A stretch of DNA of 64,000 nt, from contig NZ_JABMKY010000014.1 of the NCBI RefSeq assembly GCF_013204845.1, forward strand, positions 1 to 64,000, written 5' to 3'. The stretch comes from Paenibacillus qinlingensis. GTDB taxonomy: Bacteria > Bacillota > Bacilli > Paenibacillales > NBRC-103111. A model generated the notes under the pieces. The model was not told the origin of the DNA and did no database searches. It worked only from the letters and a program-made list of their open reading frames with translations. Shown here piece after piece: positions 51,516 through 59,488 of the stretch. Numbering within the stretch: the first letter of the stretch is position 1; every line of letters begins with the position of its first letter. A program made the translations under genes and the position numbers.

Positions 51516-51971
51516 GCTGTAAGACCCAAAAAGGGCCTTATCCTGCGGCTATTCGGCCCTGACCACTATAGTAGCGCCCTTTTTGGGCGCTACACCTGCC
51601 TCTAACCCGCCGCAGCTCCGGCTCGCGGGGCTGTAAGACCCAAAAAGGGCCTTACCCTGCGGCTATTCGGCCCTGACCACTACAGTAGCGCCCTTTTTGG
51701 GCGCTACACCTGCCCCTAAACCGCCGCAGCTCCGGCTCGCGGGGCTGTAAGACCCAAAAAGGGCCTTACCCTGCGGCTATTCGGCCCTGACCACTACAGT
51801 AGCGCACTTTTTGGGCGCTACACCTGCCCCTAAACCGCCGCAGCTCCGGCTCGCGGGGCTGTAAGACCCAAAAAGGGCCTTACCCTGCGGCTACTTGGCC
51901 CTGAGCACTACAGTAGCGCCCAAAAAGGGCGCTATTCCTCACTCCACCCCGCCGCACCCCCGGCGGGCTTA
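51516..51971. repeat. Four tandem 114-bp structured repeats
   Basis: Starts at 51516, 51630, 51744 and 51858 (exact 114-bp period). Each unit holds hairpin A (TAAGACCC-AAAAA-GGGCCTTA) and hairpin B (GTAGCGCCC-TTTTT-GGGCGCTAC) plus a GC-rich CCGCCGCAGCTCCGGC block. The last copy diverges after about 51940 and its hairpin B loop is AAAAA instead of TTTTT. The 51449-52106 gap has no gene. Confidence 0.95.
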
Positions 51972-52018
51972 CCCTTTTCGGAGAGCCACATTTCATTCAC
52001 GTATTTACATGTTGTAAT

Positions 52019-52043
52019 CCTTGTGTAGAATGGATACACAAGG
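52019..52043. promoter_or_regulatory. 9-bp inverted repeat upstream of the truncated regulator
   Basis: CCTTGTGTA (52019-52027), 7-bp gap, TACACAAGG (52035-52043); both arms perfect. Lies 64 bp before the ATG at 52107, likely an operator; its binding protein is unknown. Confidence 0.6.
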
Positions 52044-52106
52044 AACATGCTCATAAGTAGTGAATGAGGTAAGCAAAATGCGACCGGAAAGGAAGGAACT
52101 TTTCCT

Positions 52107-52658
52107 ATGAATATTTTAATTATTGAAGACGATTCCAGCATCCAAATGCTGCTCAAATTAAGCCTTGAAGTAGAGGGGTTTCATCCTGTTGTAGCTGGCA
52201 CTGTCGCTTCTAGTCTTGAGATACTCGCCTCAGAGCCTATCGATTTCATCTTGCTGGATCTGATGCTGCCTGATCAGTCAGGTTTTGAGCTCCTGAAGAC
52301 ACTCCAACAAATTCATAAAGAAATACCTGTGATTGTACTCACGGCCAAGAATGAAATGAATGATAAAATACTAGGCTTCCAGCTGGGAGCCGACGATTAT
52401 TTAACTAAACCGTTTGAGACACGTGAACTTATTATGCGGATTCGCGCTGTCATGCGCCGTGTAACATCGGATACAACCGCACAAACTGCTGAGGTCCTTC
52501 AAGTTGGCATGATCGAAATTGATAGAAATGAACGATCCTTCAAGCTGGCTGGCAAACCTATTAAAACGACAAGCAAAGAGTTCGATTTCCTCTGGCTGCT
52601 GTGCAAAAATCCTAAGAAAGTTTTTTCCGAGAGCACATTCTGGACCAATCAAGATTGA
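52107..52658 (+). pseudogene. OmpR-family response regulator truncated in its DNA-binding domain
   Basis: The receiver domain is complete (Asp51 in LLDLMLPDQSG, Lys in YLTKPF), and the winged helix begins normally (IKTTSKEFDFLWLLCKNPKKVFS). The recognition helix is then lost and the frame ends after 183 residues. Adding one base near 52628 would let S-R-E-H follow KVF, the usual motif, so there may be a small frameshift before the deletion point. The rest of the regulator and any kinase gene are gone, and the sequence runs straight into the middle of an ABC ATPase gene. DNA binding should be lost. Confidence 0.85.
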
Positions 52659-53538
52659 TGGCCAGCTCGTCAACGATCTGCCCCCCTATAAGCGCGGAAC
52701 ACCGATGGTATTCCAGGAATACGCCCTATTCCCGCACATGACGGTATTCGATAATGTCGCTTACGGGCTGGATATTCAAAAGCGCCCTGAGGCAGAAATA
52801 CAGGATCGCGTGAAGTCCGCGATGGCGAAAGTGAAACTGACCGGACTTGAGGAGCGGTATCCGCATGAAATGTCCGGAGGACAACAACAACGGGTCGCTA
52901 TGGCGCGTGCCCTCGTCATGAACTCACCGATCATTCTGCTCGACGAGCCGCTAAGTAATTTGGACGCGAAGCTCCGCGAAGAAGTCCGTGTCGAGCTGCG
53001 CACCATTCAACAAGAGCTTGGTTTAACGGTTATCTACGTCACCCATGACCAACTAGAAGCCTTATCGATGTCCGATCACATCGTTGTTTTCAACAAGGGA
53101 GCGATTGATCAGTACGGCACTCCGCATGAGATTTATTACAAGCCTCGTACGCCTTACGTCGCCGACTTTATCGGGACAACGAACTTCGTTGATGCCGTTG
53201 TACTTAACTCTGCCAATGGCAAAGCCACTGTGGAATACGGCACGAGTAAACGTACGGCAAGCGTAACGATTGATGAAGCTGTGACGACAGGTGAGAAAGT
53301 GCTGCTCAGTATTCGTCCTGAGTCCATGCGTATCAATGCTACCAGTGCCAGCGAATTTGTGGTGAGCGGCTTCGTGAAATCTTCCATGTTCCTCGGCGAG
53401 AAGGAACGATACTTCATTTTAGATGATGATATGAAAGAATGGATTGTCGATGCATACGATATCGGTTTGACAAGATATCAGGGGAATGTCACGATTAGTG
53501 CAGCCGATGATAAAATTCATTTAATTAAACTAAGTTAG
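52639..53538 (+). pseudogene. 5'-truncated ABC ATPase (FbpC/PotA-like) lacking Walker A
   Basis: From SGPIKIDGQLVNDLPPYKRG the frame follows a metal/polyamine-type import ATPase: Q-loop MVFQEYALFPHMTVFDNVAYGL, signature EMSGGQQQRVAMARAL, Walker B IILLDEPLSNLDAKLR, H-loop VTHDQLEALSMSD, and a C-terminal TOBE-like domain. The first about 60 residues, including the Walker A P-loop, are absent and no start codon with a ribosome site precedes it. It overlaps the out-of-frame tail of the truncated regulator, so a deletion fused two genes of one locus. It cannot hydrolyse ATP as it stands. Confidence 0.9.
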
Positions 53539-53564
53539 TTGGACATATCAAATAGCAGGAAGTT

Positions 53565-53592
53565 AAAAAGGGAAACTTTGGTTTCCTTTTTT
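53565..53592 (+). terminator. Terminator after the ATPase remnant
   Basis: GGAAAC-TTTG-GTTTCC with flanking A5 and T6. It lies before the binding-protein gene, so that gene needs readthrough or its own promoter. Confidence 0.65.
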
Positions 53593-53616
53593 GGCTGTTC
53601 AGAAGGGAGTTTCGCC

Positions 53617-54630
53617 ATGTGGAAAAAAGGATTACTCGTACTCATAATCGGTATCGGAGTGTATCTTGGATATCTCGTCTTCGGGGAAAAGAAGAGTAAC
53701 CAGCCTCTTAAGGTGTACGTCATCTTCCAGGAGGATGCTGGGAAAATTCTGCTTGAGACGTTCAAGGAAAAAACAGACCAACCGTATGATATCATCCGGA
53801 TGTCCAGTGGCGAAGCGAGCTACCACCTGCTGACGCTGGGGAAGACGGGTATTGATGTCGTGCTCGGTGGCCCTGCCGATCTGCACGAGCAGCTCAAAAA
53901 CAAGAGTAAATCGCTTCGCTACTCATCTGCTTCCGCTAGCAGCATCCCTACCAAGTACAAAGATGCGGATGGTTATTGGACTGGCATTTACATGGGGGCA
54001 CTGGCCATTGGCGTTAACCAAACCATCTGGCAGCAGGATCCACAGCTGGCGAATCTCCCGCTGCCACAGCGGTACGAGGATCTGCTGCGCCCTGAGCTTA
54101 AGGGCAAGATCGAGATTCCCGACCCCGAGACGTCGGGGACAGGCTACACGCTGCTCGCATCGGTTGCTCAGCAGCGCGGAGATAGCGCAGCAATTGATCT
54201 CATGCAAGCATTGAAGAAGCAAAGCGCCTCCATGACATTCGCCGGCAACACAAGCGCACAGCATTTAGCTGAAGGCGAAGTGGCAGCAGCCGTCTCCTTC
54301 CTAAGCGACCAGCTGCGTTTTAAAAACTCGGGCTATAACATAAGTTCGTTTATTCCACCACAAGCAGGCTGGGAGATTGGTGCTGTCTCTATCCTTAAGG
54401 GAGGCAACAATCCTGCTGCAGCCAAACAGCTTGTTGATTTCATGCTCTCCAAAGAGGTTCAAACCGATTATATGAACACGGCTTTTTCCTTCCCGGTAGC
54501 GCCCAATATTCCTGTGAATCCGCTTCTTACACCAGTGAAGCTAGAGAATCTCCTTGCTACGTACCGCTTTGATTTAGCTGCTCAGTTGCATGAAAAATTG
54601 CTAAACCAATGGCGGGGAGCTTCGGAGTAG
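53617..54630 (+). CDS. ABC transporter substrate-binding protein, iron/phosphonate type
   Basis: A 337-residue exported protein with an uncleaved-looking anchor at 4-22 (GLLVLIIGIGVYLGYLVFG) and no lipobox Cys. The body matches the FbpA/PhnS/PgtC-like class II binding fold: LKVYVIFQEDAGKILLETFKEKT, MSSGEASYHLLTLGKTGIDVVLGGPADLHEQL, PEL-KGKIEIPDPETSGTGYTLL, and VAAAVSFLSDQLR with PPQAGWEIGAVSILKGGNN. The ATG at 53617 follows GAAGGGAG. It is the surviving complete gene of the locus whose ATPase is deleted; no permease gene is present. Confidence 0.85.
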   Translation: MWKKGLLVLIIGIGVYLGYLVFGEKKSNQPLKVYVIFQEDAGKILLETFKEKTDQPYDIIRMSSGEASYHLLTLGKTGIDVVLGGPADLHEQLKNKSKSLRYSSASASSIPTKYKDADGYWTGIYMGALAIGVNQTIWQQDPQLANLPLPQRYEDLLRPELKGKIEIPDPETSGTGYTLLASVAQQRGDSAAIDLMQALKKQSASMTFAGNTSAQHLAEGEVAAAVSFLSDQLRFKNSGYNISSFIPPQAGWEIGAVSILKGGNNPAAAKQLVDFMLSKEVQTDYMNTAFSFPVAPNIPVNPLLTPVKLENLLATYRFDLAAQLHEKLLNQWRGASE

Positions 54631-54707
54631 TACTCTTGATATTTATGTAAAAATTTGTCGTTTCATGTTATCATCTTAACGTAACACTATATGGAAAAGG
54701 TGGACGG

Positions 54708-56177
54708 ATGATGAATTATATGGAGACATTGCACCGCCGCAACAAACTGCTTGTGAATATTATTTGGGGTATGCTGGTTCTGGGCATAGCCGTTGATTTC
54801 CTGACTGCTGCAGGTATGGATTCGATCATCGTCCTTCTCGTTGTCGGCACATTGACTAGCGGATTGGCAACCGTTCTTACGTACAAACGTTGGCTTACCG
54901 CCTACATCATGTATATTATATCCGCCATTATCACCCTACTGACATGGTTACTCATACTGACGGGTCCCATCTTCACAACCTATCTCCTCGTCTACGTGAA
55001 TTTAGCTATTATGACGTTGTATGGCAGCTCGCGCGCTATTGCATTCTCCGGCTTCATGGGGGTGGTTCTAACAGCCTACTTCTTCATAAGCCCCTATAAA
55101 ACTGAGATTTTCGGCGACAACGATATGGTCAATATGTACATGTACCTTGCGTTAATCGCTGTGCCATTATTCGTATCTACGAAATTCAGTGAGAAATTGC
55201 AAAAGGATATCTTTTCTGAGCGGGAGCAAGCCGTTCTAGAGAAAAACAAATCCGTCGATTTGGTTAATCTCGTCTCCTCATCCCTAGTCTCACTTACTCA
55301 GTTCAGCTCGGATCTCAGGCAGAATGCGACAGCAACGGGGTCTATTTCTAGAGAAGTCACCTTAGCTTTCGGGGAAATTACCGCAAGCACTGAAACGCAA
55401 ACGTCCAGCATTAGTGATATCAGCGAATCCATTCGTCATATCGAGCAATCCGTCACTTCCTTGGCTGACCGCTCAACGGAAATGAGAGATCTGTCTGTAA
55501 GTTCCGCCCAACTGACCAAGGTTGGGAGTGAAGAAGCCGAATCCTTGGAGACACAGATGAAAAGCGCCCACGAAACCATGGATTCTTCCGTTCAGTTGAT
55601 GAACGATCTGGACAGTCAGAATTCGCGGATCAGTGATATTGTTGCAACAATTAAGCATATTTCCACGCAGACGAATTTGCTTGCGCTGAACGCAGCCATT
55701 GAAGCCGCACGTGCAGGTGAACACGGTCGAGGATTCGGTGTTGTTTCTCACGAGATTCGTAAATTGGCCGAAACCTCGCAGCAATCTACCGAGCAGATCG
55801 AGCAAATTCTCGAGGATATTCGCTCGAAGACAACGCAAGCCGCCGCGCAAGTCTTACACGGGCAGCAATCCGTAGCGAATGGCAGTGACGCCGCGCAGAA
55901 AGTTGTACAAGTCATGCATGCACTAGCGACCGATGCGGGCCACCTGGAAAGTCAGTCCGCACACGTGGAACAATCCGCGGAGAGTCTCCACCAACAGTAC
56001 ACGCGAATTACGGACCAGATCGTCACGATTGCTGGTATTACCGAAGAAAACATGGCGTCCATCCAAGAGATGTCCGCAAGTATGACGACACAAGACAGCC
56101 GAATTCGTGACATCTTGGAGAGTTTCCTTCAGCTCGACAAACTCACTTCCGATCTCAATCGGATGACCAAGGGTTAA
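54708..56177 (+). CDS. Methyl-accepting chemotaxis protein with membrane-embedded sensor
   Basis: A 489-residue receptor. Six TM segments in residues 15-165 with only short loops, no periplasmic ligand domain and no HAMP. The rest is a long antiparallel coiled coil whose tip has ISTQTNLLALNAAIEAARAGEHGRGFGVVSHEIRKLAE, the conserved CheA/CheW-binding hairpin. Methylation-helix E/Q pairs flank the tip. ATG 54708 and the adjacent ATG 54711 are both possible after AAGGTGGACGG. No other che genes nearby, so it is an orphan receptor. Followed by a terminator. Confidence 0.92.
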   Translation: MMNYMETLHRRNKLLVNIIWGMLVLGIAVDFLTAAGMDSIIVLLVVGTLTSGLATVLTYKRWLTAYIMYIISAIITLLTWLLILTGPIFTTYLLVYVNLAIMTLYGSSRAIAFSGFMGVVLTAYFFISPYKTEIFGDNDMVNMYMYLALIAVPLFVSTKFSEKLQKDIFSEREQAVLEKNKSVDLVNLVSSSLVSLTQFSSDLRQNATATGSISREVTLAFGEITASTETQTSSISDISESIRHIEQSVTSLADRSTEMRDLSVSSAQLTKVGSEEAESLETQMKSAHETMDSSVQLMNDLDSQNSRISDIVATIKHISTQTNLLALNAAIEAARAGEHGRGFGVVSHEIRKLAETSQQSTEQIEQILEDIRSKTTQAAAQVLHGQQSVANGSDAAQKVVQVMHALATDAGHLESQSAHVEQSAESLHQQYTRITDQIVTIAGITEENMASIQEMSASMTTQDSRIRDILESFLQLDKLTSDLNRMTKG

Positions 56178-56181
56178 ACTT

Positions 56182-56224
56182 AAAAAGGTCCACGCCTCTG
56201 AAAGTAGAGGTATGGACCTTTTTC
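56182..56224 (+). terminator. MCP gene terminator
   Basis: AAAAAGGTCCA / TGGACCTTTTT outer arms with an inner CCTCT/AGAGG helix. Confidence 0.85.
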
Positions 56225-56264
56225 GATATTTAGGGTTATGTCATGCGTGATGGGGCAGCCTGCT

Positions 56265-56351
56265 TTATTTGCCGCCCTTGTTGCTGCTCTGGTCCTGTGT
56301 ACGTGTGGTTGTATTTTTTCTGGATTGCCCTTGCTGTTTATGACCTGACAT
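56265..56351 (-). CDS. Small basic Gln/Lys/Ser-rich protein (28 aa)
   Basis: A 28-residue frame (MSGHKQQGQSRKNTTTRTQ + DQSSNKGGK) with AAGGAG 10 nt upstream of ATG 56351. It sits within a longer open frame of 89 codons whose upstream part has no such site. Highly charged, no hydrophobic residues, which resembles minor small acid-soluble or disordered spore-type peptides in flavour only. No family recognised. Existence moderately likely. Confidence 0.4.
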   Translation of the reverse strand: MSGHKQQGQSRKNTTTRTQDQSSNKGGK

Positions 56352-56493
56352 GCTGCTCACGCTCCTTGAAATAGAGATTTTAGGTAGTGCGAGTTTATTA
56401 TGAGCAGTCCGCTGAATTTGATACGACCAAAAAATAAAAGCCTTACAACCGATTTGAATCGTTCGAAGGCTACTTGGCCCTCTACTTGAAAGA

Positions 56494-56629
56494 ATAACTG
56501 GATTTTCCGTATCTAAATTCAGCTTTTTTTCCATTTTTGTACGAATACACGGATTTCCTCACGTTAATTTCCACCGATTCCTCTATATCGTACGATTAGA
56601 ACTAAGTTAGATGTAGTCGGAATGGGTGA
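56494..56629. repeat. Composite intergenic repeat, copy 4 (partial, three elements)
   Basis: Elements at 56494-56516, 56545-56567 and a half-degenerate one at 56607-56629: spacing 51 then 62, as in the full copies. The fourth would start at 56658, inside the SDR coding region, and is absent. The element closest to consensus is the first. Confidence 0.7.
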
Positions 56630-56639
56630 ATAGTCCCGC

Positions 56640-57590
56640 CTACCTCTTCAACTGATGAATCGTAGCCGTAATGCCCTCCTCGAAGCTAATGGCTGGGACA
56701 GGCCCTATCCAACGTTCGTACTTCTCAGCACTAAGGCGAAGCGGCTCCGTCGTTAAATACAGCATCTCCACGACTTCTTTCATGACGGGAACGAATAATC
56801 CCATCAAGGAAAGGCCAATTCTCCCTAGGGAGAGCACAGGTTTGGAAGTGCCGCTAGCACGGCGAGCGATGCGCACAATTTCATGGCCAGCAATCGTTCC
56901 CCCACCGGGAATGTTCCACTCTTGACCAAAGGCATGCTCATTCAACGCAAGTTCCACAAGCATTTTAGCCGCATCTGGCAAATACACGTACTCACGTGGC
57001 ACTTGCATGTTCCCGATGAAGAAACTCATCTTGTCAGCTGCGATGGCTTCTAAAGTAGAACCTAGATACGAGGCTTGATTGGCCGTTGGGCCATAATAAT
57101 CGGGTAGACGGGCAATCAATGGGCGTGCTTGCTTCCATCGCTTGTCGAAAACCATCTGTTCAAATTGCAGCCTAATTTGTCCTTTACGCGTGTGTGGCTG
57201 TTTGGGGTGATTCTCTGTAACTACGTCCATTTGTCTTCTTCCATAGGGATAGATACCATCGACTGCGACCACTTTGAGACTCAATCGGTCAGCTGCCTGC
57301 ATAATAGCTTCCCCCAGCGGAAGCAGCCGCTTAGCCATCTCATGATAAGGAACGTTTGCGCAATGGAACAGGACATCGGCATCTACGGCCGCGGCTGCCA
57401 CATCATCTGCCAAGAAGGCATCCCCTACGGCAAGTGTCAGATGTGCTGGCTGGCCCATCCGAGCAGCGAATTGCTCTAGCTTCGCGGGCGAACGCCCGAA
57501 TGCAATGACAGGAATCCCTCTATTCACTAATTCCTCCGTGACAGCAGCACCAGTTCCGCCAGTTGCTCCAATAACAATTGCTTTTTTCAT
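56640..57590 (-). CDS. NAD(P)-dependent SDR, atypical (TetR-linked)
   Basis: A 316-residue Rossmann protein: MKKAIVIGATGGTGAAVTEEL (GxxGGTG), PVIAFGRSPAKLEQFA, DADVLFHCANVPYHE, VVAVDGIYPYGRRQ, RLPDYYGPTANQ and EWNIPGGGTIAGHEI. The pattern resembles the MerR-linked SDR at 5764, and both C-termini end with a predicted amphipathic/hydrophobic stretch (LSLMGLFVPVMKEVVEMLYLTTEPLRL here, MIGLFHPMLRELKEVLYEFEHP there), so they are paralogues. The ATG at 57590 follows GAGGAG. Two TetR-type operators lie just upstream. Confidence 0.82.
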   Translation of the reverse strand: MKKAIVIGATGGTGAAVTEELVNRGIPVIAFGRSPAKLEQFAARMGQPAHLTLAVGDAFLADDVAAAAVDADVLFHCANVPYHEMAKRLLPLGEAIMQAADRLSLKVVAVDGIYPYGRRQMDVVTENHPKQPHTRKGQIRLQFEQMVFDKRWKQARPLIARLPDYYGPTANQASYLGSTLEAIAADKMSFFIGNMQVPREYVYLPDAAKMLVELALNEHAFGQEWNIPGGGTIAGHEIVRIARRASGTSKPVLSLGRIGLSLMGLFVPVMKEVVEMLYLTTEPLRLSAEKYERWIGPVPAISFEEGITATIHQLKR

Positions 57591-57610
57591 ATCAGCATCT
57601 CCTCTGTATT

Positions 57611-57674
57611 GTAATTGATCAATCACTAACCTAATGTTGTCACTATACCAAATAGTTAGTGATTGATCAATAAC
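57611..57674. promoter_or_regulatory. Paired inverted TetR operators before the SDR gene
   Basis: Two 20-bp sites at 57611-57630 and 57655-57674 are reverse complements at 19 of 20 positions, each centred on a TTGATCAA palindrome with ACTAAC flanks. Together they bracket the SDR promoter, suggesting loop- or pair-binding by the TetR protein. Confidence 0.75.
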
Positions 57675-57698
57675 TAAATGTTTCGGCTTTGCAGCCTC

Positions 57699-58220
57699 TT
57701 AACTCTTCATCAGCTCTGGTAGGCCCAATGCCATAGAAATATTGCAAAGCATGCCCCGCGCAAGAAAGAGCAGCGTCCTCTCCTCCGAATTCGGAATCGC
57801 ATTCTTCTGAAAGGCTTCGAGCACAATGCTTCGAATCTCTCGAAAACCAGCCTGCATCGCCTCGCGGATCGGTTCCTCCTGCATGGTTTGAGCCTGCATC
57901 TGAAGCAGCATCTCCGGCTTGTGAGCAGTCAGAATTTCCTCATAGGCAGCAATCAGCTCCTGCTCCAATCCACTCGGTGAAGCAGTGGCGATGACTTGGC
58001 AGAAGGATTCTGCAATTCTTGCCCAAGAGGCTTCCAGTGCCGCGAGCATCAACGCTTCTTTGGTTGCAAAAAAGCGGAACACATACGGCTGTGAAATGCC
58101 TGCTCGCTGCGCTACCTGCGCTGTTGTCGTGCGATAATAGCCTGTTTCCGCAAAAACCTCAATTGCGGCCGATATAATGTCAGTTCGGCGATTGACCGAA
58201 ATGGTGTCGTCTTTTGCCAT
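57699..58220 (-). CDS. TetR-family regulator
   Basis: A 173-residue regulator: RRTDIISAAIEVFAETGYYRTTTAQVAQRAGISQPYVFRFFATKEALMLAAL is the TetR HTH, the rest a helical ligand domain (SGLEQELIAAYEEIL... LLFLARGMLCNISMALGLPELM). ATG 58220 after GAGGGGAGC; a longer frame starts 13 codons upstream. Operators related to one another lie before its own gene (58243-58262) and before the SDR gene, so it very likely represses both. Confidence 0.9.
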   Translation of the reverse strand: MAKDDTISVNRRTDIISAAIEVFAETGYYRTTTAQVAQRAGISQPYVFRFFATKEALMLAALEASWARIAESFCQVIATASPSGLEQELIAAYEEILTAHKPEMLLQMQAQTMQEEPIREAMQAGFREIRSIVLEAFQKNAIPNSEERTLLFLARGMLCNISMALGLPELMKS

Positions 58221-58242
58221 GTGAAAAGCTCCCCTCACCTGT

Positions 58243-58262
58243 AATGAGTGATTAATCAATCA
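58243..58262. promoter_or_regulatory. TetR operator before the tetR gene
   Basis: ATGAGTGATTAATCAATCAT, a near-palindrome matching the paired sites at 57611 and 57655 in the AGTGATT-x-ATCAAT core. Confidence 0.65.
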
Positions 58263-58342
58263 TAAACGTAGTGTAACAAGAAACAAACAAAAGCGCCACC
58301 CGAATGGATAGCGCCCTCTGCTTTAACGAACCTTTATTAGTG

Positions 58343-58519
58343 CTAGTGCGTTTGCCCCTGCTCGCTCAAATCCTCTGTAGAGGAAATCTCGCATGCCTGA
58401 TTGGCCGCAGCTTCAAACTCTGCCTCATTGCTCGATCCCAGCTTATCACCATACTGATCAAGCCTACCTGGCTTCCCTGCTGGGCCGTCATTATCCGGCT
58501 TATTATTTCTTCCGCTCAC
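58343..58519 (-). CDS. Small hydrophilic protein (58 aa), GTG start
   Basis: A minus-strand frame from GTG 58519 to TAG: VSGRNNKPDNDGPAGKPGRLD, then QYGDKLGSSNEAEFEAAANQ and ACEISSTEDLSEQGQTH. AAGAGGTGATC lies just upstream at good spacing. One Cys; Asn/Gly/Asp/Glu-rich; no hydrophobic segment. Similar short NKPDN-GPAGKPGR proteins occur in Paenibacillus to my recollection, but I assign no function. It would be missed by ATG-only searches, and opposite-strand frames here are poorer. Confidence 0.6.
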   Translation of the reverse strand: MSGRNNKPDNDGPAGKPGRLDQYGDKLGSSNEAEFEAAANQACEISSTEDLSEQGQTH

Positions 58520-58614
58520 ATGATCACCTCTTAGCGTTAATGGTTCGATTGCCTAGACGCGTTGGTCTTGGCATACGCTTTAGTGTGTCTCATTTGGCAC
58601 TAAACCATCCTCGC

Positions 58615-59073
58615 TCAGTTCGCGATTTGCTGCCATTGGGGGTATTCATCCAAGTAGCCATTTTGACTCAACTCTCGTAACGAATTGCGAATGCTAAGCT
58701 CATCCTCGCCCGATTGACTCGTCAATTCCAGCAAGTCATGTAACTCAATATGCGGGTTCTCTTTGCAAAAGATAAGTAAACCCTTAGCCGCCCATGAGAG
58801 GCGGTCATCTTGGAAATCTCCAACCATCCGGCGGAACAGTTTGTGCGGAAGGATTTTAAGATTGACGAGATCTTGCAGTGCCTTCATCGTCTGCTTGTCT
58901 GTCATTCTCGCAAGAATCCCGATCTCCGAAAGGCCAGGGAAATTGGACTCCGAGCCAAAACTTTTCAAAATAATATAGACCATTTGAGAGTAAAGATCTA
59001 ACCCTGGTTGACGAAAAATATCATCCGATAGCGCAAAACTCCGTGTCCCTTCGTTCGTTTCTCCATTAGACAT
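58615..59073 (-). CDS. Winged-helix protein of the ParM cassette (DnaD/RepA-like fold)
   Basis: A 152-residue cytosolic protein. The helix-rich core LYSQMVYIILKSFGSESNFPGLSEIGILARMTDKQTMKALQDLVNLKIL has the look of replication-initiator or DnaD-type winged helices (SEIGILARM...KALQDLV), followed by a second helical part (ELSIRNSLRELSQNGYLDEYPQW). AAAGGAGG lies 8 nt upstream of ATG 59073. Third gene of the minus-strand ParM-like cassette, 52 bp behind the small ParR-like gene. DNA binding is inferred. Confidence 0.65.
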   Translation of the reverse strand: MSNGETNEGTRSFALSDDIFRQPGLDLYSQMVYIILKSFGSESNFPGLSEIGILARMTDKQTMKALQDLVNLKILPHKLFRRMVGDFQDDRLSWAAKGLLIFCKENPHIELHDLLELTSQSGEDELSIRNSLRELSQNGYLDEYPQWQQIAN

Positions 59074-59125
59074 GTCGATGTCCTCCTTTTCATTATGATT
59101 GGAGTTCACCCCACCCAGTTACATC

Positions 59126-59488
59126 CTACATAAGCTTGCCGGCATTCCGACCAGCTTGCCGAAATATATCTTCTAAACTAAAGTTCTTCTGTCTGTTAGA
59201 AACCGGGATATCCACAGATTCCTGGTGTTCTATGGGTGCGGTAAAGAAATGATCATCCTCTACGAATGATTCAATTGCATGATTTGGGTTCTCTTCACCA
59301 ACCAACGTTGCTAGCGATTGTTCACGAAGAATATGTGTTGTCAAAATCTCCATAATGCCATGACTAAACATGCCTTCTGCTTTCAATTGGTTCATATACG
59401 CAATGACCTCTGGCGGTGTTTCTGTCGGAATGTATAGGGTTACATCCTTACCCGGACTCACCAAAACAGTCGATCTCCGTTTCTTCAA
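59126..59488 (-). CDS. ParR-like small partner of the actin-like protein
   Basis: A 120-residue protein. A basic start (MKKRRSTVLVSPGKDVTLYIPTE) gives a beta strand then two helices (EVIAYMNQLKAEGMFSHGIMEILTTHILREQ), the ribbon-helix-helix layout of ParR/AlfB-type centromere-binding proteins. The C-terminal half is acidic and disordered and ends in FSLEDIFRQAGRNAGKLM, which could be the actin-contact helix that ParR carries at its C-terminus. ATG overlaps the ParM-like gene by 4 bp. Assignment rests on layout and position. Confidence 0.6.
   Translation of the reverse strand: MKKRRSTVLVSPGKDVTLYIPTETPPEVIAYMNQLKAEGMFSHGIMEILTTHILREQSLATLVGEENPNHAIESFVEDDHFFTAPIEHQESVDIPVSNRQKNFSLEDIFRQAGRNAGKLM

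Noticed and set aside
51516..51971. Series of transcription terminators
   Set aside because: Hairpins A and B have strong stems, but the T/A runs are in the loops, not after the stems, so they lack the tail needed for termination.
58304..58680. Plus-strand frames over the tetR upstream region
   Set aside because: They lie antisense to the better-supported GTG-start small gene and the winged-helix gene and have no ribosome sites.
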